A stretch of 5,365 nt of DNA from Lachnoclostridium sp. UBA933. GTDB lineage: Bacteria > Bacillota > Clostridia > Lachnospirales > Lachnospiraceae. This document shows, in pieces, positions 1-5,159 of the stretch (its first letter is position 1; every line of letters begins with the position of its first letter). Position numbers and translations under genes: made by a program. Location: the NCBI GenBank assembly GCA_002293545.1, contig DBDL01000049.1, positions 6,456 to 11,820 on the forward strand, in the 5' to 3' direction. Under the pieces are notes generated by a model. That model was not told where the DNA came from. It saw only the letters and a list, made by a program, of their open reading frames with translations, and made no database searches.

Positions 1-2
1 CT

Positions 3-374
3 TATTCACATATCAATTACGACTATAATAGCTATTTACGAGGGAAAGTACCCAAAAGCGCCCATACATCAGAGGGTGCGCTGCTGAAGAAATCTGCGGT
101 ATGTGACGGTTATGCCTCTGCTTTCAGCAAGTTTATGGATAAACTGAAAATCCCGAACCAAATCGTCTACGGGTATGCGACAGGCAATGGCAGACGCGAA
201 TCCCATGCATGGAATCGTGTAAAATTAAAAGGGAAGTGGAAGTACATTGATGTAACCTATGACGATCCGATCGTGAACGGAAGCAATAAAAATAAAACAC
301 CGTATTATGACTTCTTCTTGAAACCGCGGAAAAAAATGAACCGGACCCACACAATTGTCAGATTTAACTTGTAA
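3..374 (+). CDS. Transglutaminase-like domain protein, C-terminal part (5' end outside window)
   Basis: The open frame enters from the left edge and gives 123 residues before TAA. It matches the core of the bacterial transglutaminase-like (papain-fold) superfamily. The nucleophile Cys is at visible residue 34 in AVCDGYASAF, the His at 68 in SHAWNRV, and the Asp at 83 in YIDVTYDDP, in the usual order and spacing. The tail (YYDFFLKP...MNRTHTIV) matches the family's usual ending, so the C-terminus looks complete. Such proteins in Firmicutes are mostly secreted or membrane-anchored and act as cysteine proteases, peptidoglycan-related enzymes or cross-linkers. The substrate cannot be told here. 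The N-terminus, where a signal peptide or binding repeats would lie, is not in the window. An internal ATG at 135 is not a plausible start because it would remove the catalytic Cys. No terminator follows; the next promoter overlaps the stop codon. Confidence 0.88.
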   Translation, partial: YSHINYDYNSYLRGKVPKSAHTSEGALLKKSAVCDGYASAFSKFMDKLKIPNQIVYGYATGNGRRESHAWNRVKLKGKWKYIDVTYDDPIVNGSNKNKTPYYDFFLKPRKKMNRTHTIVRFNL

Positions 375-397
375 AACAAAGAAATCAGTGCTATAAT
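369..397 (+). promoter_or_regulatory. Sigma-A-type extended -10 promoter for the sua5 run
   Basis: TTGTAA (369-374) lies 17 bases before a perfect TATAAT (392-397), which is preceded by TG at 389-390 as an extended -10. The -35 hexamer contains the TAA stop of the upstream gene. The predicted transcript start near 404 leaves a leader of about 27 bases before the sua5 ATG. The spacing and -10 are optimal; the -35 matches 4 of 6 positions. Confidence 0.8.
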
Positions 398-430
398 AGT
401 GGCGGTTTCATGAACGGAAAGGCTTAATTG

Positions 431-1468
431 ATGAAGACGAGAAGTATCGTATGGGATGAAAAATACGGATTTTGTAAGGACGAATTACAAGAAGCGAAAC
501 GGATTATGGAAAGAGGCGGATTGGTCGCTTTTCCGACAGAAACGGTTTATGGTCTTGGAGGAAATGGTTTACGGAGTGAAGCGGCGGATAAGATTTATGC
601 AGCAAAGGGGCGTCCGAGTGACAACCCTTTGATTTTACATATCGCCGATAAAGAAAAATTGCCGCTTTATGTGAGTGAAATTCCGGAACATGCTAACAAG
701 CTTTCCGAGGCATTTTGGCCGGGACCTCTTACCATGATATTTCATAAAAATGAATGCATTCCTTATACGATAACCGGAGGGCTGGACACGGTAGCGATCC
801 GTATGCCGAGCCATCCGGGAGCGGTTACCCTGTTGAAATTCATGGATTTCCCTGTTGCGGCGCCGAGCGCAAATATTTCGGGGAAACCAAGCCCCACCGA
901 AGCGTCGCATGTAAAAGAAGATTTAGACGGAATGATTGATATGATTATTGACGGCGGGGAAGTGGGGATCGGAATTGAGTCTACAATTGTAGACTTGACG
1001 GAGGAGATACCGGTGATTTTGCGTCCCGGCTCTGTCACGAAAGAAATGCTGCAAGCAGTAATCGGGGATATTATTTTTGACAACGGCATCATAAGGCAGG
1101 ACAGCGGACCGAAAGCGCCCGGTTTAAAATATCGTCACTATGCGCCGAATGCAAAAATGACGGTTATCGACGGGGAGAGAAAGAGGGTTGTGGCAAAAAT
1201 CAATGAATTAGCAAGCGGATTTTCTGCCCTTAAAGTCGGAATTCTTGCTACGGAGGAAACAAAAAACAGTTATCCGAAAGGACATGTTGTAAGTATCGGT
1301 TCCCGGAAAGAGGGAACTCTTACCAAGGGATTATATCGTGCAATACGTGAGGCGGACCGTTTGGGAGTAGAACAGATTTATTCGGAGGGATTCAGTAAAG
1401 AACCCAATTCGGAAGCATTGATGAACCGGTTAGTAAAGGCGGCCGGTCACAGTATAATCACTCTATAG
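431..1468 (+). CDS. sua5: L-threonylcarbamoyladenylate synthase, Sua5 type
   Basis: This cytosolic enzyme makes threonylcarbamoyl-AMP from threonine, bicarbonate and ATP, the first step of t6A modification at position 37 of ANN-decoding tRNAs. The product is handed to the TsaD/TsaB/TsaE machinery, which is not in this window. The 345-residue length fits the two-domain Sua5 form rather than short TsaC. The YrdC-like domain spans about 15-205 with PTETVYGLGG (35-44), KGRPSDNPL (59-67), FWPGPLT (95-101), PSANISGKPSPT (145-156) and GIESTIVDLT (181-190). The linker APGLKYRHYAP (229-239) leads into the Sua5 domain. The start is ATG 431, 8 bases after GGAAAGG (416-422). A TTG at 428, directly upstream and in frame, is less likely. 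It is the first gene after the promoter at 369-397. Bacillus subtilis YwlC is the same family and also sits near ywlE and rpiB. Confidence 0.96.
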   Translation: MKTRSIVWDEKYGFCKDELQEAKRIMERGGLVAFPTETVYGLGGNGLRSEAADKIYAAKGRPSDNPLILHIADKEKLPLYVSEIPEHANKLSEAFWPGPLTMIFHKNECIPYTITGGLDTVAIRMPSHPGAVTLLKFMDFPVAAPSANISGKPSPTEASHVKEDLDGMIDMIIDGGEVGIGIESTIVDLTEEIPVILRPGSVTKEMLQAVIGDIIFDNGIIRQDSGPKAPGLKYRHYAPNAKMTVIDGERKRVVAKINELASGFSALKVGILATEETKNSYPKGHVVSIGSRKEGTLTKGLYRAIREADRLGVEQIYSEGFSKEPNSEALMNRLVKAAGHSIITL

Positions 1469-1506
1469 AATTCGATGTATCCAAACGAAATCGAAAGGAA
1501 GTTGGC

Positions 1507-1511
1507 GGAGG
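1507..1511 (+). promoter_or_regulatory. Ribosome binding site fixing the start of the phosphatase-like gene
   Basis: GGAGG ends 7 bases before ATG 1519. An in-frame TTG at 1513 would sit only one base from this site, so ATG 1519 is the chosen start. Confidence 0.8.
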
Positions 1512-1518
1512 ATTGACT

Positions 1519-1968
1519 ATGCCGGATTACAAAAGGGTAATATTTGTATGTAAAGAAAATTTAACACAAAGTCCTATGGCGGAGTGGATGTTTAAAAGTA
1601 TCGTAATGGATGTGGAGAAAGAAATTATTTCGCGTGGTTTGGTTGTTCTGTTTCCGGAGCCGATCAATCCTAAAGTGGTCGAGTTGTTGACGCTGCACGG
1701 CGTACCGTGTGAAGAAAACACGTCGAAACCATTGGACAGCAGTGAAATTGACGAAGAAACACTGATTATCACAATGAATTCAATCGAGAAAATAAAAATT
1801 GCGGAGGATTTTTCGATATCCGAAAATATCTTTACCATTAATGAATATATTGAGCAGGAGGGTGAGCTGCTCGACCCGTATGGCGGTGAAGAAGATGATT
1901 ATGAAAAGTGTTATACGGAATTAAAGGACTACCTATATCTAATCAGAAAAAAATTGAACTGGGAATGA
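1519..1968 (+). CDS. Low-molecular-weight phosphatase-fold protein with degenerate P-loop
   Basis: The 149-residue protein has the overall plan of the LMW protein-tyrosine/arginine phosphatase family: a P-loop right after the first beta strand (VIFVC, 7-11), then SPMAEWMFK (18-26), SRGL (38-41), and a distal DPYGG (119-123) that carries the general-acid Asp. The family signature is C-x-G-N-x-C-R-S. Here the loop reads CKENLTQSP: the nucleophile Cys11 is kept, but Gly becomes Glu13, the second Cys becomes Thr16, and the essential phosphate-binding Arg becomes Gln17 (codon CAA, 1567-1569). Relative to YwlE, the arginine-specificity Thr is Leu15. The gene lies 50 bases after sua5 and ends 8 bases before the rpiB ATG, a place that matches ywlE in Bacillus. 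Ordinary phosphatase activity is doubtful. A phospho-binding, regulatory or altered-chemistry role is inference. The frame is intact and shows no sign of decay. Confidence 0.8.
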   Translation: MPDYKRVIFVCKENLTQSPMAEWMFKSIVMDVEKEIISRGLVVLFPEPINPKVVELLTLHGVPCEENTSKPLDSSEIDEETLIITMNSIEKIKIAEDFSISENIFTINEYIEQEGELLDPYGGEEDDYEKCYTELKDYLYLIRKKLNWE

Positions 1969-1976
1969 GGGATACA

Positions 1977-2405
1977 ATGATAGCAATCGGGTCGGATCAG
2001 GCAGGATTTGAATTAAAACAGGAAATCATTAACTATTTAGAAAGCGAATCATTGGAGTACAAGGATTACGGAAGCTATAATACAGAACCGACAGACTATC
2101 CTATTTACGGGAAAAAGGTTGCACATGCGATTGTCTGCGGAGAATGCGACCGGGGAATCCTGATTTGCGGAACGGGAATCGGAATATCCTTAGCGGCAAA
2201 TAAAATAAAGGGAATACGCGCGGCGGTATGCGGTGACTGTTTTAGTGCGGAAGCAACGAGATTACATAACGACGCCAATATCGTTGCCATCGGCGCAAGG
2301 GTAGTCGGGAGCGGACATGCTGTTAAAATCATTGATACCTTTCTGAATACGGAGTTTTCCGGAGAAGAAAGGCATAAACGCCGTGTGGATATGCTGGAGG
2401 AATGA
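1977..2405 (+). CDS. rpiB: RpiB/LacAB-family sugar-phosphate isomerase (probable ribose-5-phosphate isomerase B)
   Basis: RpiB interconverts ribose-5-phosphate and ribulose-5-phosphate in the non-oxidative pentose phosphate pathway; related LacA/LacB and allose-phosphate enzymes share the fold. The 142 residues cover the whole family: MIAIGSDQAGFELK (1-14), TDYP (39-42), the catalytic-Cys loop GILICGTGIGIS (60-71, Cys64), RLHNDAN (95-101, His97 for ring opening), and the phosphate-binding Arg132 and Arg136 near the C-terminus. The usual GxDHAG has Gln8 in place of His. The start ATG 1977 puts MIAIGSD at the N-terminus as in homologues and is preceded by AGGG (1968-1971) 5 bases upstream. ATG 1965, overlapping the previous stop, would add only MRDT and has a poorer ribosome site. 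It is probably translationally linked to the preceding gene. The exact sugar substrate is not proven by sequence. Confidence 0.9.
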   Translation: MIAIGSDQAGFELKQEIINYLESESLEYKDYGSYNTEPTDYPIYGKKVAHAIVCGECDRGILICGTGIGISLAANKIKGIRAAVCGDCFSAEATRLHNDANIVAIGARVVGSGHAVKIIDTFLNTEFSGEERHKRRVDMLEE

Positions 2406-2424
2406 TAAAAAGGAGAAATCATAC

Positions 2425-3231
2425 ATGAATCATAAAAAGATAGGAATGATCGGCTGCGGCAATATGGCGCAGGCGATTCTGAAAGGGATATTAAACGGCG
2501 GGGTTTTTTCGGGGAGCAATGTCATTGCCGCTGATCCGATACCCGAAACAAGAGAATATGTGAGTAAGCAATTTGGAATAAAGGTGACGGAGAATAATAA
2601 AGAAGCGGCGGAATTTGCAGATATTCTATTTATAGCGGTAAAACCGATTCATTTTTCCGTTGCGGTTTCGAGTATTGCGGAAGCGGTTACGCCCGATATG
2701 CTGCTTATTTCGATTGCCGCAGGAAAGACAATCCATGAAACCGAAAGACTTCTTGGCAATCAGGTGAAGATAATTCGGGCAATGCCTAACACTCCCGCAC
2801 ATGTCGGGGCGGGAGCGGCGGGACTTTCCCATAATGATCCGGTAACAGAATCGGATTTGGAAGATGCGGTAGATATTTTCAAAAGCTTCGGAACAGCACA
2901 GGTTTTGCCGGAATATTTAATGGATGCGGTAGTCGGCGTTTGCGGGAGCGCACCCGCCTATATTTTTATATTAATTGAAGCGATGGCAGATGCTGCCGTA
3001 GCGGATGGAATTTCAAGGGCACAGGCATATCAGTTTGTCTGTCAAACTATTATAGGCAGTGCAAAGTATGTCTTGGAAACCGGAAAACATCCGGCAGAAT
3101 GTAAAGATATCGTCTGCTCACCGGGGGGGACAACGATAGAGGCTGTTCAGGTTCTGGAAAGAAACGGTTTTCGGAATGCGATTATCGAAGCGCAAAGGGC
3201 ATGTGTGAAAAAATCCAAAGAATTGAAGTAA
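2425..3231 (+). CDS. proC: Pyrroline-5-carboxylate reductase
   Basis: ProC catalyses the last step of proline synthesis, reducing 1-pyrroline-5-carboxylate with NAD(P)H in the cytosol. The 268-residue length is typical. The N-terminal Rossmann domain starts with IGMIGCGNMAQAIL (6-19), followed by FIAVKPIH (69-76), ISIAAGKT (95-102) and RAMPNTPAHVGAG (118-130). The C-terminal helical dimer domain carries GSAPAYIF (174-181) and the family signature SPGGTTIEAVQVLERNGFR (232-250). All key motifs are present. The start is ATG 2425, 9 bases after AGGAG (2411-2415). The in-frame upstream TTG at 2383 lies inside rpiB and has no such site. It is separated from rpiB by 19 bases, so it is almost certainly cotranscribed. 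ProA and ProB are not in the window. Confidence 0.97.
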   Translation: MNHKKIGMIGCGNMAQAILKGILNGGVFSGSNVIAADPIPETREYVSKQFGIKVTENNKEAAEFADILFIAVKPIHFSVAVSSIAEAVTPDMLLISIAAGKTIHETERLLGNQVKIIRAMPNTPAHVGAGAAGLSHNDPVTESDLEDAVDIFKSFGTAQVLPEYLMDAVVGVCGSAPAYIFILIEAMADAAVADGISRAQAYQFVCQTIIGSAKYVLETGKHPAECKDIVCSPGGTTIEAVQVLERNGFRNAIIEAQRACVKKSKELK

Positions 3232-3309
3232 ATTATGGGAACGGAATTGAGTAATTGTATAAATGTTTCCAGATAGGGAAAACTATTGTCAATCAATCAA
3301 ATAAGGATT

Positions 3310-3314
3310 GGAGG
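3310..3314 (+). promoter_or_regulatory. Ribosome binding site for the YwmB-like gene
   Basis: GGAGG ends 10 bases before ATG 3325, which favours this start over the upstream in-frame TTG at 3286. The latter has no ribosome site and would place 13 polar residues before the membrane segment. Confidence 0.7.
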
Positions 3315-3324
3315 CAATCGTTTT

Positions 3325-3966
3325 ATGATAAGTAAAAAAATAAAGACAGTGATCTATATCGGTGTGCTTCTATGGGTGGTAGCTTTTGTGCAAATGGGTA
3401 TGACGCGGATTATGTATCGTGACATAAATATTTCGCAGGCATATGCCGGGAATCAAATGGAATTGGTCAGCGGCAGCGTCGAGATGAAAGCAAAGTCAGA
3501 AGATAAAGTCATTGACAGGAAAGCATGGAAAAAAGAATTCGGGACAACGATGACTGCCAAATCACTGACGGTAAACCACATCAATTATTTGCATGTTAAA
3601 ACCAAAAAAAATATGAGTATCCGTGAAATCCGGGATATAAAAGAAAAGCTTGGGTATTTGTTAGAGCGGTATCAAATTCGGGATTATGAATTGATTACGC
3701 TTACGGAATGCCGGTATAACGGGGAAATGACCGGAGAAGAAAAGCAAGAGCTTGTCCGGAAATTGTTTCGTCATTCCGGAGCAATGACGGTAACAGCAAG
3801 CGAAAAGGAAGGATATTTTTCGGCATACGGTTATACTTTAGGTGAAGCAGACAGTGTTATGGTCAATGGGAAGAAAACGAATATTAATATCGTGATCCGC
3901 TATAACGAAGAAAGCGGTACCAGCAGTATTATAATCGGAACACCGTATATCAATACGGATTATTGA
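3325..3966 (+). CDS. YwmB-like membrane-anchored protein of unknown function
   Basis: The product has 213 residues. It begins with a basic stretch (MISKKIK) and one hydrophobic segment at about 8-26, then a long soluble part, so it is probably exported and anchored by an uncleaved N-terminal helix. The soluble part resembles the YwmB family (DUF1779, TATA-box-binding-protein-like fold). The best support is the C-terminal block: GYFSAYGYTL, then NINIVIRY (about 190-197), then the ending IIIGTPYINTDY, which parallels the close of Bacillus YwmB (IGTP/VGTP...TEY type). It is somewhat shorter than Bacillus YwmB as I recall it. YwmB lies near murAA and spoIID in Bacillus and its role is unknown; a cell-envelope or sporulation link is inference. 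The 93-base gap after proC contains a TATAAA (3258-3263) but no good -35, so an own promoter is possible but unproven. It ends 20 bases before sfp. Confidence 0.62.
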   Translation: MISKKIKTVIYIGVLLWVVAFVQMGMTRIMYRDINISQAYAGNQMELVSGSVEMKAKSEDKVIDRKAWKKEFGTTMTAKSLTVNHINYLHVKTKKNMSIREIRDIKEKLGYLLERYQIRDYELITLTECRYNGEMTGEEKQELVRKLFRHSGAMTVTASEKEGYFSAYGYTLGEADSVMVNGKKTNINIVIRYNEESGTSSIIIGTPYINTDY

Positions 3967-3972
3967 TGGGAA

Positions 3973-3978
3973 GAAGGA
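3973..3978 (+). promoter_or_regulatory. Ribosome binding site deciding the sfp start
   Basis: GAAGGA ends 8 bases before ATG 3987. The alternative ATG 3966 overlaps the preceding TGA (TGATG) and has no purine-rich site at the right distance, so ATG 3987 is preferred. Re-initiation at 3966 cannot be excluded. Confidence 0.65.
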
Positions 3979-3986
3979 TTCGATGT

Positions 3987-4658
3987 ATGAAGAAACAATT
4001 GTTTTGTATCCAATTGGATGAAGATGAAAACTTTCATACATATCATCATTTATTAAAGCTCTTATCATCAGAAAAACAGCAGAGTATAACAAGGTTCCGG
4101 TTTGTCCGTGACAAAAAACTAAGTTTATTTTCCGACTTGGCGGTTAGATACTTGGCGTGTTCGATATTGGGTGTGAATAACAGCAGGTTGGTTTTTTCAA
4201 AGGAAGAGTTTGGGAAACCGTACCTTGCCGGGTTTCCCGGCTTTCATTATAATATCTCACATACCGGAAATGCCGTGGCGGTTGGGATACATGAAAAACC
4301 GATAGGTGTAGACATTGAAAAAATAAAGCCGTTTGATATCGGGATTGCCAAACGCTTTTTTTGTAAAAAAGAACAGGAGTATATTTTATCCCGCAGTGAG
4401 AAACAGGCGGAACTGTTTTATGAAGTCTGGACAAAAAAAGAGGCGTTCGTAAAATGGATAGGAAAAGGATTAGCCATGCCGTTTACTGATTTTGACGTTA
4501 CGGATGCCAAAACAGATAAAATGCTTTACACGACAAAGATAAATAACTATATCATATCCGTTTGCTTTGAAGGCGGCGCGGATGGAATAGAAACCATAAA
4601 AACAGAAGAAAAAGAGTGCGGGAAATGGATTCACTGTCTGGAAGCAGAAAACAAATAG
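3987..4658 (+). CDS. 4'-phosphopantetheinyl transferase, Sfp type
   Basis: The enzyme moves the phosphopantetheine arm of coenzyme A onto a serine of acyl or peptidyl carrier proteins, using Mg2+. The 223-residue length is close to Bacillus Sfp, so this is the two-lobed Sfp/Gsp type rather than short AcpS. Visible motifs are EEFGKPYL (73-80), FHYNISHTGNAVAVG (86-100), the metal-binding IGVDIEKI (106-113; Asp109, Glu111) and FYEVWTKKEAFVKWIGKG (144-161; Glu152 and Lys156 of the WxxKEAxxK signature). All expected catalytic residues are present. The carrier protein is unknown: no NRPS, PKS or acyl carrier gene lies in the window, so its partner is elsewhere, and it could even serve fatty-acid ACP. 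It is the last gene of the run, 20 bases after the YwmB-like gene, and is followed at once by a hairpin terminator. Confidence 0.94.
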   Translation: MKKQLFCIQLDEDENFHTYHHLLKLLSSEKQQSITRFRFVRDKKLSLFSDLAVRYLACSILGVNNSRLVFSKEEFGKPYLAGFPGFHYNISHTGNAVAVGIHEKPIGVDIEKIKPFDIGIAKRFFCKKEQEYILSRSEKQAELFYEVWTKKEAFVKWIGKGLAMPFTDFDVTDAKTDKMLYTTKINNYIISVCFEGGADGIETIKTEEKECGKWIHCLEAENK

Positions 4659-4670
4659 AATGAAAGAAGA

Positions 4671-4707
4671 AAAAGCGGCATCAGGAAAGAGTTCCCATGC
4701 CGCTTTT
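4671..4707. terminator. Probably bidirectional intrinsic terminator
   Basis: AAAAGCGGCAT (4671-4681) pairs perfectly over 11 bp with ATGCCGCTTTT (4697-4707). The 15-base loop can fold further (GGAA 4684-4687 with TTCC 4692-4695). On the plus strand the right arm ends TTTT and runs into CTCTGTC; on the minus strand the other arm ends in TTTTTCTTCTTTC. It starts 13 bases after the sfp stop and lies 18 bases past the stop of the leftward small frame, so it can serve both converging units. Confidence 0.87.
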
Positions 4708-4725
4708 CTCTGTCAAATAATAATT

Positions 4726-4899
4726 TTAAGGAGCTGTCGTAGGTTCTATGTCGGTCTGTCTGCAGGTTTTATATTCAAATGTCCCGCAGTTGACCTTTGG
4801 TGATATTAATACTTGCTTTGGTTTGTACTGCCAGACATATTAATAACAGGCGGGAAGTATATTTGGTTTACTACCGTTTTGCTTACATATAGTAAACAT
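4726..4899 (-). pseudogene. Leftward small-protein frame interrupted by an in-frame TAA
   Basis: On the minus strand ATG (4899-4897) is preceded by AGGAG (4912-4908) at an ideal 8-base distance. The frame reads MFTICKQNGSKPNILPACY, then TAA at codon 20 (4842-4840). It stays open for 37 more codons (starting YVWQYKPKQVLISPK and ending TDIEPTTAP) to a TAA at 4728-4726. The full frame would give about 57 residues with four Cys (5, 18, 38, 46), rich in Lys, Pro and aromatic residues, with no membrane segment. The final stop lies 18 bases before the shared terminator, as expected for a real leftward gene. A weak promoter may exist upstream (TTGTCA at 4965-4960, then TATCTT about 19 bases on). I do not recognise a family. 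Possibilities are a recent nonsense mutation, a sequencing error, or a true 19-residue peptide with a chance open tail. TAA makes selenocysteine or pyrrolysine recoding unlikely. Confidence 0.45.
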
Positions 4900-4907
4900 A
4901 TGAGCAT

Positions 4908-4912
4908 CTCCT
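4908..4912 (-). promoter_or_regulatory. Ribosome binding site of the leftward small frame
   Basis: AGGAG on the minus strand, 8 bases before the ATG at 4899. It is the main reason to believe that this frame was or is translated. Confidence 0.5.
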
Positions 4913-5030
4913 ATTTTAACATGTCTTACTTTCTAAGATATGTCCCTGTTATAAAAATGTGACAAGTCAGCCTGTAATTTGATAAAATAATTGCTTCGGT
5001 TTAAAGGGAGGATTCAGCCGACAAAAAATG

Positions 5031-5059
5031 ATGACACAGACATAATGGTATGGTATATT
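5031..5059 (+). promoter_or_regulatory. Sigma-A-type extended -10 promoter for the gene at 5160
   Basis: ATGACA (5031-5036, 5 of 6 to TTGACA) is followed after exactly 17 bases by TATATT (5054-5059). TGG directly before the -10 provides an extended -10 element. Transcription would begin near 5066, giving a leader of about 95 bases that contains the hairpin at 5076-5110. Confidence 0.7.
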
Positions 5060-5075
5060 AAGAGTATATGATAGC

Positions 5076-5110
5076 TACAACGCAGGAATTCTTTGTTTTC
5101 CTGCGTTGTA
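5076..5110 (+). repeat. Perfect 13-bp inverted repeat (leader hairpin)
   Basis: TACAACGCAGGAA (5076-5088) is the exact reverse complement of TTCCTGCGTTGTA (5098-5110), with a 9-base loop TTCTTTGTT. Neither strand has a T run after the stem (plus strand continues TGCGCCGAAT), so it is not a standard terminator. It lies about 10 bases after the predicted transcript start and about 50 bases before the GTG at 5160. It may stabilise the mRNA 5' end or be an operator or RNA-protein site; the choice is open. Confidence 0.8.
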
Positions 5111-5159
5111 TGCGCCGAATAAAATCTGGATGAAATGGGAGAAAGGAGAGTGTATCAGG

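Noticed and set aside
763..1092. Opposite-strand 109-codon frame inside sua5
   Set aside because: It lies wholly within a strongly conserved sua5 sequence on the other strand, has no ribosome site that I can see and no recognisable motif; a shadow frame.
1908..1976. Longer RpiB starting from TTG 1908 inside the phosphatase-like gene
   Set aside because: RpiB proteins begin at the (M)xIAIGSD strand. The extra residues come from the overlapping gene's sequence and there is no ribosome site.
3265..3287. GTTTCC...GGAAAAC hairpin after proC as a terminator
   Set aside because: The stem is short with a bulge and there is no T run after it, so read-through into the YwmB-like gene is more likely.
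1470..3988. Shared 11-mer ATTCGATGTAT at 1470-1480 and 3978-3988
   Set aside because: Only two copies in unrelated contexts, without symmetry or extension; probably chance.
4840..4842. Recoding of the TAA in the leftward small frame as a special amino acid
   Set aside because: Known bacterial recoding uses TGA (selenocysteine) or TAG (pyrrolysine). TAA is used here as a normal stop by other genes in the window, such as proC and the transglutaminase-like gene.
5005..5046. GGGAGG (5005-5010) followed by ATGATG at 5029-5034 as a small gene
   Set aside because: The distance is about 18 bases and the frame closes after five codons; the ATGACA within it is better read as a -35 element.
5068..5133. 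Possible 21-residue leader peptide (starts MIATTQEFF) across the 5076-5110 hairpin
   Set aside because: Its ATG is within a few bases of the predicted transcript start and has no usable ribosome site. The peptide has no run of regulatory codons typical of attenuators.
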